From: Paucibacter sp. DJ2R-2
Lineage (GTDB): Bacteria; Pseudomonadota; Gammaproteobacteria; Burkholderiales; Burkholderiaceae_C
Direction of reading: 5' to 3'
Assembly (NCBI RefSeq): GCF_025717675.1
Contig: NZ_JAJIRT010000001.1
Location: forward strand, 1,364,001 to 1,428,000
DNA: 64,000 nucleotides
Below, piece after piece: positions 55,977-64,000 of this stretch. The stretch's first letter is position 1. Each line of letters begins with the position of its first letter. Both the position numbers and the translations under genes were made by a program. The notes below the pieces were generated by a model. That model made no database searches and was not told the origin of the DNA. It saw nothing but the letters and a program-made list of their open reading frames with translations.

Positions 55977-56720
55977 ATGCCCAACTCCAGAGTCACCCAC
56001 GACGAACCGCCCCTGGCCTACAAGCAGGAGTCGATCGCCATCGCCGGCGCAGCCGACCTGCTGATCCGCTCGCTGCTGGACCGCCAGCAGTTCAATGACC
56101 CCGGCGGCGAGGCCGAAGCCCTGGGCATATCCTCAGCCGCCTGGCCGCTGTTCGGCCTGCTCTGGCCCTCGGGTCTGCGCCTGGCCGAGGCCATGGCGCT
56201 GCGGCCCTTGCTGGAAGGTGAAAGCATCCTGGAGATCGGCTGCGGTCTGGGCCTGGCCAGCCTGGTCAGCCACCGGCGCGGCGCCCTGGTCACGGCCAGC
56301 GACTGCCACCCGCTGGCGGCCAGCTTTCTGCTCGAGAACCTGCGCCTCAACGAGCTGCCTCCCATGCGCTACTGCCACGGCGACTGGTCGGGCCAGAACT
56401 GGGACGAGGAAGCCCTCGCGCAAGCCCTGAGCCATATCGGTCCGGCGCGTCGGCGGCCGCGCGTGCAAGGGCGCTTCGACCTCATCATGGGCAGCGACAT
56501 CCTCTATGAACGCGACGAGGGCGGCGCCCTGGCCGGCTTCATCGAACGCCACGCCCAGACGCATTGCGAGGTGCTGATCATCGACCCCAACCGCGGCAAC
56601 CGCCCGGCCTTCAGCAAGCGCATGGCCGGCCTGGGCTTCGAGCTCGACGACCAGCCGCTGCGCTCGCTTGCCCAGGCCACTGAGAAGTACAGCGGGCACT
56701 TGATGCGCTATCAGCGCTGA
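55977..56720 (+). CDS. Class I SAM-dependent methyltransferase (METTL/methyltransferase_16-like)
   Basis: A 247-residue Rossmann-fold methyltransferase. Motif I is ILEIGCGLGLASLVSHRRGA (about residues 80–100); motif II region TASDCHPLAASFLLENLRLN; the post-motif block is FDLIMGSDILYERDEGG. This layout resembles the lysine-methyltransferase-like family, but the substrate is unknown. It lies 83 bases after the helicase gene. The ATG giving MPNSRVTHDEPPLAY was chosen over one 10 codons upstream. Confidence 0.87.
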   Translation: MPNSRVTHDEPPLAYKQESIAIAGAADLLIRSLLDRQQFNDPGGEAEALGISSAAWPLFGLLWPSGLRLAEAMALRPLLEGESILEIGCGLGLASLVSHRRGALVTASDCHPLAASFLLENLRLNELPPMRYCHGDWSGQNWDEEALAQALSHIGPARRRPRVQGRFDLIMGSDILYERDEGGALAGFIERHAQTHCEVLIIDPNRGNRPAFSKRMAGLGFELDDQPLRSLAQATEKYSGHLMRYQR

Positions 56721-56848
56721 GGCGGAGCGGTCGCTGGCATCTGACGTCTCGACACAGCGTTATGCTTGGGCTCAGGGAACGAGCAACCGCGCTTGGGCCC
56801 ACAAACACGTCTCAGAGCCAGTGATCACAGGCGGGAGGGCCTGACACC

Positions 56849-57337
56849 ATGAACAACAGCTTGCCCACAGATGCGAGTGATTTGCCCTCGGCAAAGCCTG
56901 ACACCTCTGCCGTGCCGCGCTTGTGGAACCCCAACGCCGCCGCCAGTTGGAGCCTGATCTTCAGCCCCATCTTTGGCGCCTTGCTGCAGAGATCCAACTG
57001 GTTGGCAATGGGGCATCCGGACAAGGCCGCCGGTTCGCTGCGTTGGGTCTGGGCCAGTCTGGGCTTCCTCGGTGTGAGCCTCATCAGCATCGTCTGCTTC
57101 CCTGACTCCAAGACGGTTGACCTGCTGATGCGAATCGCCGGATTCGTCTTTCTGGTGGCCTGGTACTACGCCAATGGCAAGGAGCAGGTTGGCCTGGTGC
57201 TGGCCCGATACGGGCGGGACTATCCGCGCAAGTCTTGGTGGCACCCTCTGGGGCTTGCGCTGCTGGCAATGGTGGGTTTGATGCTGATCGCAGGCCTGCT
57301 GGGCCTGGTGGCGAGCTTGATCTCCGGCGAAGGCTGA
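56849..57337 (+). CDS. Conserved membrane protein of unknown function
   Basis: A 162-residue protein. The N-terminal half contains LWNPNAAASWSLIFSPIFGA, LLQRSNWLAMGHPDKA, a block I recognise from conserved hypothetical proteins in several proteobacteria. Three or four hydrophobic segments follow (WVWASLGFLGVSLISIVCF; LLMRIAGFVFLVAWYYANG; LGLALLAMVGLMLIAGLLGL). No enzymatic motif. GGGAGG lies upstream of the ATG. Located between a methyltransferase and a thioesterase gene. Confidence 0.82.
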   Translation: MNNSLPTDASDLPSAKPDTSAVPRLWNPNAAASWSLIFSPIFGALLQRSNWLAMGHPDKAAGSLRWVWASLGFLGVSLISIVCFPDSKTVDLLMRIAGFVFLVAWYYANGKEQVGLVLARYGRDYPRKSWWHPLGLALLAMVGLMLIAGLLGLVASLISGEG

Positions 57338-57396
57338 TGGCGGGACCGGCCGCGTACAGTCGACGGCAGGAAGCCCCGACCGGAGAGTTCTGAGCC

Positions 57397-57825
57397 ATGA
57401 ATGACGAGACCCACGCCCGCATCGCCCGTAGTTTCGAAGCCCAGGGCCTGATGGCCACGCTGGGCGCGCGCCTGGCCTGGGTCGGCGATGGCGAAGTGCA
57501 CATCGCCATGCCCAACTCGCCCCAGGTCTCGCAACAACATGGCTATGTCCATGCCGGCGCGGTCACCAGCATCGTCGACAGCGCCTGCGGCTATGCCGCG
57601 CTGAGTCGGGCGACGCCGGAGTTTGAGGTGGTATCGGCTGAATTCAAGATCAATCTGATGCGGCCGGCCATCGGCACGCATTTTCTGGCCGTGGGCAAGG
57701 TGCAGAACGCCGGCCGCCTGCTGACGGTGTGCAGCGGCGAGGTGCGCGCCTTTCTGAGCAAAGGCGCCAGCGAGTACAAGGTGGTGGCCTTGATGCAGGC
57801 GACCATGGTGCTGGTGCGCGCCTGA
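57397..57825 (+). CDS. PaaI-family thioesterase (hotdog fold)
   Basis: A 142-residue acyl-CoA thioesterase-like protein. The hotdog signature is QHGYVHAGAVTSIVDSACGY (catalytic-type HxGxxxxxxD), with FKINLMRPAIGTHFLAVGKV in the C-terminal strands. Likely hydrolyses acyl- or aryl-CoA thioesters; the exact substrate is unknown. No clear operon partner. Confidence 0.92.
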   Translation: MNDETHARIARSFEAQGLMATLGARLAWVGDGEVHIAMPNSPQVSQQHGYVHAGAVTSIVDSACGYAALSRATPEFEVVSAEFKINLMRPAIGTHFLAVGKVQNAGRLLTVCSGEVRAFLSKGASEYKVVALMQATMVLVRA

Positions 57826-58018
57826 GGCGCTTGAGCCGCCAGCGCTGCCGACCCGGGGAAATCAGCACTTGCGGGGCGGGGCCGCCTCACTACACTGCCG
57901 CCTGCGCGTCAGCCGCGACGCCCCGGCCTGCCAAGAAAGTCGCGCTTGCCCCCGCCGGTCCGGTCAGCGCCCTGAGCCCGCCCTCAACTCCACCCCTTCC
58001 GTGCCGATACCGCCGTCC

Positions 58019-60169
58019 ATGAGCCGAGCACCCGCTGTCACGCGCGCTGCAACTGCGCCCGGGCGGCGCCGTGCGCGCGCCTGTCTGCTTGAGAGCGTGC
58101 GCGCCGGCTTGTTGCTGAGCTTGCTCGGCCTGACTGCCTGCCAGCCGGCCGGGCCCGGTGTCGATTCAGCCGGTCCCGTCCCGGTCGCCGCTGCGACCGG
58201 TGCGAGTGCGCTGGAAGAGGAACTGAAGCAGCCCATCTGGCAAGAGCTGGAACGCATTGAGCGCGAAGGCCGCAGCCACCCGGCGGCCAGCGAACACGCG
58301 CTGCACGAGTTGCAGCCGCGCACGGCACCAGGCAGCCTGGCCCGCGTGCAACTGCTGGCGCAGCGCGGCCATCTGGCCACCGAGATGCGCAATGCGGGGC
58401 TGACCGCCAGCATCCTCAAGGACCTCGAGGAATGGCCGGCCGAGGCCAGCCGCCGCGCCGCCCATCTGGCCTTGCTCTATGTGCGTGCCCGGCAGCAGCG
58501 ATTCAGCGGCGACTTGCGCCAGGCCGAGCGGACCATGGCCCCTCTGGCCGGCTACAGCGTGCGCGAGACCGGGCCGCGCCTGCTGCTGCGCTGCCATGAC
58601 TTCATGGCCTATCTGCAGGCCGAAACCGGTCAGATCGATGACGCCATCGCCAGTGCCAACGAGGCCCTGCGCCTGGCCGATGGCATGGGCCAGCCTTGGC
58701 GGCGCGCCTTGGTGATGAGCAATCTCGCCTTCATTTATCACCAGGCCCAGCAGCTGGAGCTGGCGCAGCAATTCAGCGTTCAATCCCAGGCCGAAGCCAA
58801 TTTGGACCCGAGCCCGGCCCTGCTCTACGACGTCCACACCACGCGCGGCATCATCCTGCAAACCCAGGGTTGGGTGGGGCAGGCGCAGCAGGCCAAGCAA
58901 GCCGCCCTGGACGCGGCCCGGCAGAGTGGCTCGGACGCCCTCATCGCCCTGGCCTTGGGAAATTTCGCCGACTTCCACCTCAACCAGGGCAATTACCCGC
59001 AAGCCCTGGAGTTTTCCGAGCAGGCCCTGGCCCTGGCCATTGCCAGCCAGAACATCGACTACGAGCTGCTGTCACGCCACAACCGCGGCATCGCCAAGAT
59101 CGGCCTGAAGCGGATCGAGGAAGGCAAGCGCGAGGTGCTGGAAGCGCTGGCGCGCGACGAGCAGCGCGGTGCGGACACCAACGCGGCCAACGCCTGGCTG
59201 GAACTGGGCATGCATCTCGAACGCGCCGGCGACCTGCCGGCCGCCGTGGACGCCTTCCACCAGCACCGCCGCCGCATCGACCAGGTGCTGCGCAATGAAA
59301 CCCGCAAGGCCTTGCTGGAAAGCCAGGAAAGCTATGAGGACGAGCGCCGTGCCAAGGAGATCGAGCTGCTCAACCGCGGCAACAGCCTGAAGCAGGAGCA
59401 GCTGCGCGCGCGCGATCTGCAACTCTGGCTGTGGGCTGCCCTGGGCGGCTGCATCGTGCTCTCGGCCGTGCTGCTGGGTCTGGCCTACCAGCGCATTCGC
59501 CGCACCAATCAGGCCCTGGCGCACAGCAATGCCGCACTCAAGACAGCCAGCGAGCGCGACCCCCTGACCGGCCTGGCCAACCGCCGCCATTTCCTGGCCG
59601 CCATCAAGCGCCTGGCCGAGCATGGCCAAATCAGCGGCAGCTTGTTCCTGATTGATATCGACCACTTCAAGCGCATCAACGACCGCCACGGCCATGCCGC
59701 CGGCGACAGCGTGCTGATCGAGATCGCTCAGCGACTGCGCGCTTGCTTGCGCGACGAGGACCTGCTGGTGCGTTGGGGCGGCGAGGAGTTCCTGATCCTC
59801 GTCAACACCCGTGAGGCCAGCTTTGCCAGCACCCTGGCGCAAAGGCTCTTGGACCAGATCGCCTGGCCGACGGTCAAGCATGGCACGCAAGGGATTCCGG
59901 TGACGGCCTCGATCGGCTTCGCCAGCTTCCCCATGGCCCCGCATGAGCTGGCTCTGGTCTGGGAGCGCGCCATCGATCTGGTGGACACAGCCATGTATCT
60001 GGCCAAGGCCCATGGCCGCAACCAGGCCTACGGTATCGCATCTGTGGCCGCCGTCGATGAGGTGCAGCTGCAATCGCTGGCGGGCGATATGGAAGCCTCC
60101 TGGCAGGCCGGGCAGCTGGAGCTGATCACCTTGCATGGCCCGGCCCGTTTCGAGGACAGCCGGCAATGA
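58019..60169 (+). CDS. TPR–GGDEF diguanylate cyclase, putative lipoprotein signal
   Basis: A 716-residue sensor enzyme. The N-terminal export signal ends in a lipobox-like LTAC (Cys41). Residues ~75–455 are helical TPR-like repeats (for example ALVMSNLAFIYHQAQQLELA; NYPQALEFSEQALALAIASQ). A membrane helix at about 475–495 (LWLWAALGGCIVLSAVLLGL) precedes the GGDEF domain, with the active site GGEEF at 587–591 and the RxxD inhibitory site (RDED, 578–581). So a periplasmic TPR sensor would control a cytoplasmic c-di-GMP synthase. The stop overlaps the start of a paralogue (ATGA). The ATG was chosen because sequence before it is non-homologous. Confidence 0.9.
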   Translation: MSRAPAVTRAATAPGRRRARACLLESVRAGLLLSLLGLTACQPAGPGVDSAGPVPVAAATGASALEEELKQPIWQELERIEREGRSHPAASEHALHELQPRTAPGSLARVQLLAQRGHLATEMRNAGLTASILKDLEEWPAEASRRAAHLALLYVRARQQRFSGDLRQAERTMAPLAGYSVRETGPRLLLRCHDFMAYLQAETGQIDDAIASANEALRLADGMGQPWRRALVMSNLAFIYHQAQQLELAQQFSVQSQAEANLDPSPALLYDVHTTRGIILQTQGWVGQAQQAKQAALDAARQSGSDALIALALGNFADFHLNQGNYPQALEFSEQALALAIASQNIDYELLSRHNRGIAKIGLKRIEEGKREVLEALARDEQRGADTNAANAWLELGMHLERAGDLPAAVDAFHQHRRRIDQVLRNETRKALLESQESYEDERRAKEIELLNRGNSLKQEQLRARDLQLWLWAALGGCIVLSAVLLGLAYQRIRRTNQALAHSNAALKTASERDPLTGLANRRHFLAAIKRLAEHGQISGSLFLIDIDHFKRINDRHGHAAGDSVLIEIAQRLRACLRDEDLLVRWGGEEFLILVNTREASFASTLAQRLLDQIAWPTVKHGTQGIPVTASIGFASFPMAPHELALVWERAIDLVDTAMYLAKAHGRNQAYGIASVAAVDEVQLQSLAGDMEASWQAGQLELITLHGPARFEDSRQ

Positions 60170-62238
60170 GCAGGGTCCGCCGCTTGCGCTCGCGCTGTCT
60201 CTGGGCCTTGCTGGGCTGGAGCCTGGGCCTGGCCCAGGTGCAAGCAGCAACAACGAGCCCCGGACCGGCTCAAGCTGAGGCCCTGGCCGCCCGACTCGAC
60301 CTGTTGGTCCGGCAAGAACAGGGCCAGACGGACCAACAGCCTGGTTCCCTCAAAACCCTACAAGCCTGGCGCCAGGCGGCGGCCGCCGACGGCGCGCTCG
60401 ACGACCGGACTCGGGTGGCCTTTGATCTGGCTGAGGCGCGTCTGCTGCTGGCCCAGGGCGACAGCGAGGCCGCGCTGCGCCTGGCCGACCGTCTGGCGGC
60501 CCAGCCCGGGTCTCCGGCCCTGAGTCCCTTGCTGCGCGCCGAACAGGCGGCACGCCAGGGCAGGCTGCAGGCCGCTGCCGACTGGGCAGGCCAGGCCTGG
60601 CAGATCCTGGAAACAGGCTGCCCCGAGGGCGTCTTGAAAGCGGACATCCAGCAAGGGCGCTGCGACTACCGCAGCAGCTGGTCGGCGCTGCGCCTGCAGG
60701 CGCGCCAGCGCATGGCCGAGGGTGCGCATTCGCTGGCCGAGGTGCAGCTGCGCCGTTCCCTGGATCTGGCCCAGGCCGGCGCTGACCCGGAGCGCAGTGC
60801 CTTGAGCATGGCCAGCCTGGCCCAAGTGAACCAGTCGCTGAGCCAGACCGAGCAAAGCCGGCGCTGGCTGACACTGGCCCTGCAAACGGCGCAGGGCGAT
60901 GCGCAGACCCAAGGCCAGATCAAGGTCATCGAGGCCACCATGGCCGCCCGCAACGGCGATCTTCGGGCACAGCGCCAGGCCCTTGATGCAGGCCTGCAAA
61001 TCGCCCGGGCCACCGGCAATCGCCTGCTGCTGGCGCAAATGCACATCGGCCTGATCGACTTCTATATGCAGCAGAAGCAGCCCCTGCGCGCCCTGCAGGC
61101 GGCCGGGCCGGCACTGGACTGGCTGGCGCACCAACCCGATGCACGGATCGAACGCGCCCTGCGCAACAACCTGGCCGTGGCACGCATCCAGCTGCACCAG
61201 TTCGAGCGTGCGCGCCAGGAACTGGCGCGGCTGCGTGAGCTGAACCAAGGGCACACCGAGCTGGTCGATCAGTCGGTGGAATTGCGCGAGCAGGGCGAAG
61301 CCTGGGCCGCGGCCGGCCAGACGCGCGAGGCCATCCTGGCGTATCACGCCGAGCGCAAGCTCAATGCCCAGCTGACCGCGCGCCATCGCGAGAGCTCGCT
61401 GCAGCAGCTCAAGCTCAAGTACGACAGCGAGCGCAAGCAACGGGACCTGGCCCTGCTGGTCAGCAAGCAGGCCTTGGTCGACCGCCAACTGAGCAACCGA
61501 CAGCTGGCCAGCCAGGTCGGCTATGCGGTGGCGGCCCTGCTGGGCCTGTCCCTGCTGCTCGGTGCAGTGATGGTGCGCCGCGTGCACCTGACCAACAAGC
61601 GACTCAAGGCCAATGAAGTCTTGCTGCGCGCCCAGAGCGAACGCGACCCGCTGACCGACCTGGCCAACCGCCGGCACTTTCTGGCGGTCATGAACCAGCA
61701 AGACCAGCCCGCCTTCAACGGCGCCCTGCTGATGGTGGACATCGACCATTTCAAGCATGTCAACGACCAGCACGGCCATGGCATCGGCGATGTCGTGATC
61801 TGCGAAGTGGCGCGCCGGCTTTCGCATGCGGTGCGCCAGAACGATCTGGTGGTGCGCTGGGGGGGTGAGGAATTTCTGGTGTTTGCTGCCGACGTCAGCG
61901 CCGAGCAGCTGTGCGCGCTGGCCGAGCGCATCCTGCACAGCGTGGCCGGCACGCCAGTACAGACCACCGACGGGCCGCTGCGCATCACCGTGTCCCTGGG
62001 TTTTGCCCGTTTCCCTCTGCCACCAAGCCAGCTCTTGCTGCACTGGGAACAGGCCGTCAACTGGGCCGATATGGCGCTCTACAGCGCCAAGTCGCGCGGC
62101 CGCAATCGGGCCATGGGCATCGAGACGGTCCATGCGCCCAATGCCGAAGCCCTGGCCGCCATCGCGGCCGACTTTGATGCCGCCTGCTCTTCCGAGCGGG
62201 TCAACCTCAAGCAGATCCTGGGGCCGGGCAGCGCCTGA
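60166..62238 (+). CDS. TPR–GGDEF diguanylate cyclase, second copy
   Basis: A 690-residue paralogue of the preceding protein with the same order: a signal sequence (LWALLGWSLGLAQVQA/AT), TPR-like helices to ~440, a membrane helix (VGYAVAALLGLSLLLGAVMV, ~448–468) and a GGDEF domain. The active site is GGEEF at 566–570 and the RxxD site is RQND. The N-terminal half is clearly divergent from the first copy, so the two probably respond to different inputs. Translationally coupled to its neighbour. Confidence 0.9.
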   Translation: MSRVRRLRSRCLWALLGWSLGLAQVQAATTSPGPAQAEALAARLDLLVRQEQGQTDQQPGSLKTLQAWRQAAAADGALDDRTRVAFDLAEARLLLAQGDSEAALRLADRLAAQPGSPALSPLLRAEQAARQGRLQAAADWAGQAWQILETGCPEGVLKADIQQGRCDYRSSWSALRLQARQRMAEGAHSLAEVQLRRSLDLAQAGADPERSALSMASLAQVNQSLSQTEQSRRWLTLALQTAQGDAQTQGQIKVIEATMAARNGDLRAQRQALDAGLQIARATGNRLLLAQMHIGLIDFYMQQKQPLRALQAAGPALDWLAHQPDARIERALRNNLAVARIQLHQFERARQELARLRELNQGHTELVDQSVELREQGEAWAAAGQTREAILAYHAERKLNAQLTARHRESSLQQLKLKYDSERKQRDLALLVSKQALVDRQLSNRQLASQVGYAVAALLGLSLLLGAVMVRRVHLTNKRLKANEVLLRAQSERDPLTDLANRRHFLAVMNQQDQPAFNGALLMVDIDHFKHVNDQHGHGIGDVVICEVARRLSHAVRQNDLVVRWGGEEFLVFAADVSAEQLCALAERILHSVAGTPVQTTDGPLRITVSLGFARFPLPPSQLLLHWEQAVNWADMALYSAKSRGRNRAMGIETVHAPNAEALAAIAADFDAACSSERVNLKQILGPGSA

Positions 62239-62265
62239 ACCGGCAGCAGGGATACGGCTGAGACA

Positions 62266-63954
62266 ATGCGGACGATGAAGCCTGCCTCGAAGCCATGGAT
62301 CACGCAGCGGCTGTTGACGCTGAAGGCCTACCGCCGCGATGGCATGCGCAGCGATCTGCTGGCCGGCCTGCTGGTCAGCGTGCTGCTGATTCCCCAAAGC
62401 CTGGCCTATGCCATGCTGGCCGGCCTGCCGCCACAGATCGGCCTGTATGCCAGCCTGCTGCCTTTGCTGGCCTACGCGGTCTGGGGCTCCAGCCCGGTGC
62501 TCGGCATCGGGCCGGTGGCGGTGCTGGCCTTGATGATTGCCCAAGCCCTGGGCGGCCTGCCGCCCGGCGTCAGCCCCTCGGAAGCAGCACTGGTGCTGGC
62601 GGCCGAGGTCGGCCTGATCCTCTTGCTGGCCTCGGCTCTGCGTCTGGACGCCCTCGCCTCCTTGCTGTCGGTGCCGGTGCTCCACGGTTTCGAGACCGGC
62701 GCCACCCTGACCATCGCCATGAGCCAGTTGCCGGTGCTGCTGGGCAGCCCGGCCCAAGGCTTCGAGCTGCCGGGGCTGTGGGCCTCCATGCAGGCGACCG
62801 GCTTTGCCTGGCATGGATTGAGCGCGGGCTTTGGCCTGCTGGCCTGTGCCACCTTGCTGGCCGGCCGGCGCTGGCTGCCGCCCGGCAGCGCTCGCCTGGT
62901 GCCCATGGCCCTGCTGCTGGCGGCCATGGGCCTGGCTTGGGCCATAGACGGTCTCTCGCGCGGGGTCGCCTTGGTGGGGACCTTGCCACCGCTGGATCTG
63001 CACCTCAGCCTGCCACGCTTGAACGGCGAGCTCTGGTGGCAGTTGGCGCCCAGCGCCCTGCTGATCGCCTTGATCGCCTATGTCTCCAGCCTGGTCGTGG
63101 CTGAGGCGCTGGCGCGCCGGCGCAGCGAAAAGGTGCAGGCCGGCGCTGAGCTGCGCGGCCTGGCAGCGGCCAATTTGTGTGCCGCCCTGAGCGGCGGCAT
63201 GCCGGTGGCGGGCAGCTTCTCGCGCAGCGTGCTGCTTCACGAGGCAGGCAGCCGCAGCCGCGCCAGTGGCGTGTTCGTCGCGCTGTTCATGGGCCTGGCC
63301 ATGCTGCTGCTGGCCGGCCCCCTGGCCTGGCTGCCCAAGTCCGTGCTGGCAGCAACGATTCTGGTGGCCGTGCTCTCAGGCCTGAAGTTCCAGCCCTTTG
63401 TCGAGGCCTGGCGCTATGCCCGGCCAGAAGCCCTGCTGATGGCCGGCGTGAGCGCCATCGTGCTGTGCTGGAGCGTGACGGCCGCGCTGGCGCTCGGGGT
63501 GCTGGGTTCCATCGCATTGCTGCTGCAACGCACGGCCCAGCCCCATGTGGCCTTGATCGGCCGGGTTCCGGGCACCGAGCATTACCGCAATGTCGGCCGC
63601 CATGCAGTCGAGTGCCAGCCCGGGGTGCTGGGCCTGCGCATCGACGAAAGCCTCTTGTTCACCAATGCCCGCAGTCTCAGCGATGTAGTGCAGGGTTTGC
63701 TGAACCAGGAGCGCCAGGAGGTACACCGGGTCGTGCTGCTCATGTCGCCGGTCAACAGCATCGACTTCAGCGGCCTGGAGGCCTTGCGCGAACTGCACGC
63801 CCACTTGAAACGTCAGGGTTTGCGCCTCGATCTCAGTGAGGTCAAGGGGCCGGTTCTGGACCGTCTGCGTGCGGCCGATTGGCAACAATGGTTCGAGGGT
63901 CAGGTCTTTCTCAGCCACCACCAGGGCATGGTGGCCGGTGAAGCACAGGCTTGA
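62266..63954 (+). CDS. SulP-family inorganic anion transporter with STAS domain
   Basis: A 562-residue transporter of the SLC26/SulP type. The transmembrane core (about residues 25–420) starts DLLAGLLVSVLLIPQSLAYA, MLAGLPPQIGLYASLLPLLA, and includes LCAALSGGMPVAGSFSRSVL. A cytoplasmic STAS domain follows (VLLMSPVNSIDFSGLEALRE, residues ~485–545). Substrate may be sulfate, bicarbonate or another anion. The start could also be three codons further in. It follows the second GGDEF gene by 27 bases. Confidence 0.92.
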   Translation: MRTMKPASKPWITQRLLTLKAYRRDGMRSDLLAGLLVSVLLIPQSLAYAMLAGLPPQIGLYASLLPLLAYAVWGSSPVLGIGPVAVLALMIAQALGGLPPGVSPSEAALVLAAEVGLILLLASALRLDALASLLSVPVLHGFETGATLTIAMSQLPVLLGSPAQGFELPGLWASMQATGFAWHGLSAGFGLLACATLLAGRRWLPPGSARLVPMALLLAAMGLAWAIDGLSRGVALVGTLPPLDLHLSLPRLNGELWWQLAPSALLIALIAYVSSLVVAEALARRRSEKVQAGAELRGLAAANLCAALSGGMPVAGSFSRSVLLHEAGSRSRASGVFVALFMGLAMLLLAGPLAWLPKSVLAATILVAVLSGLKFQPFVEAWRYARPEALLMAGVSAIVLCWSVTAALALGVLGSIALLLQRTAQPHVALIGRVPGTEHYRNVGRHAVECQPGVLGLRIDESLLFTNARSLSDVVQGLLNQERQEVHRVVLLMSPVNSIDFSGLEALRELHAHLKRQGLRLDLSEVKGPVLDRLRAADWQQWFEGQVFLSHHQGMVAGEAQA

Positions 63955-63963
63955 GCACCAGCC

Positions 63964-63984
63964 TGTGGACAAGGCTGTGGACGA
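63964..63984 (-). other. Two DnaA-box-like 9-mers at the window end
   Basis: Minus-strand reads TTGTCCACA (63964–63972) and TCGTCCACA (63976–63984), one and two mismatches from TTATCCACA. They occur in the short gap after the SulP gene. Chance occurrence is possible. Confidence 0.25.
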
Positions 63985-64000
63985 AACTTGAACAAGTCAG

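Noticed and set aside
60358-63240. 960-codon open frame opposite the second GGDEF and SulP genes
   Set aside because: It spans two clear genes on the other strand and has the low-complexity Gln/Ala/Gly composition of a shadow frame.

Overview
The window looks like the replication-origin end of a GC-rich betaproteobacterial chromosome, most likely a Burkholderiales of the Roseateles/Pelomonas/Mitsuaria kind. This is inferred from three things: the gene order dnaA(partial)–origin–rpmH–rnpA–yidD–yidC–mnmE, Burkholderiales-style proteins throughout (PglL-type O-ligase, XrtH/IPTL-CTERM, DUF2242, DUF3455, DUF3147), and GC-rich codon use. No tRNA, rRNA, CRISPR array or intact mobile element was recognised.

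Layout. 1–5.6 kb is the origin region and conserved housekeeping genes (dnaA, rpmH, rnpA, yidD, yidC, mnmE), with a strong terminator after yidC. 5.6–9.2 kb is a small accessory patch: a decayed IS3-type transposase tail, an IPTL-CTERM surface protein, its dedicated exosortase (XrtH) with partner protein, and about 0.9 kb with no assignable gene. 9.2–34.4 kb is a large pectin/oligogalacturonate utilisation locus. 34.4–41.2 kb holds apt, a PAS-type diguanylate cyclase, gshA and small hypothetical genes, including a 235-bp duplicated gene end. 41.3–50.2 kb carries a PglL-like ligase, a PEP-CTERM protein, an FAD oxidoreductase interrupted by a G9C27 homopolymer, a DUF885 protein and a DUF2242 lipoprotein. 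50.2–53.5 kb is an ECF sigma factor operon with two DGPF (YciI-like) proteins, VOC and SRPBCC proteins. 53.5–64 kb has a Suv3-type helicase, a methyltransferase, a thioesterase, two tandem TPR–GGDEF diguanylate cyclases and a SulP anion transporter.

How the pectin locus works. Secreted enzymes (pectinesterase, a PL1 pectate lyase, a PL10 pectate lyase and an esterase–PL1 fusion) would de-esterify and cleave pectin. A TonB-dependent receptor would take oligogalacturonides across the outer membrane. A TogMNAB-type ABC importer and a TRAP (DctPQM) transporter would bring products across the inner membrane. Ogl, KdgF, KduI and KduD convert unsaturated products to 2-keto-3-deoxygluconate, which KdgK phosphorylates; the last enzyme (KDPG aldolase) is not in the window. 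An IclR-family protein closely resembling enterobacterial KdgR ends the main operon. Similar imperfect palindromes, related to the known KdgR box, lie in both divergent control regions (dctP/kdgK and kdgF/kduI), so the locus appears to be one KdgR regulon.

The items most worth checking are the DnaA-box-like cluster inside rnpA, the shared KdgR-like operators, the esterase–lyase fusion, the G9C27 tract, the hairpin-filled gap between togN and togA, and the ECF/DGPF operon. I did not find a convincing wholly new biological system.
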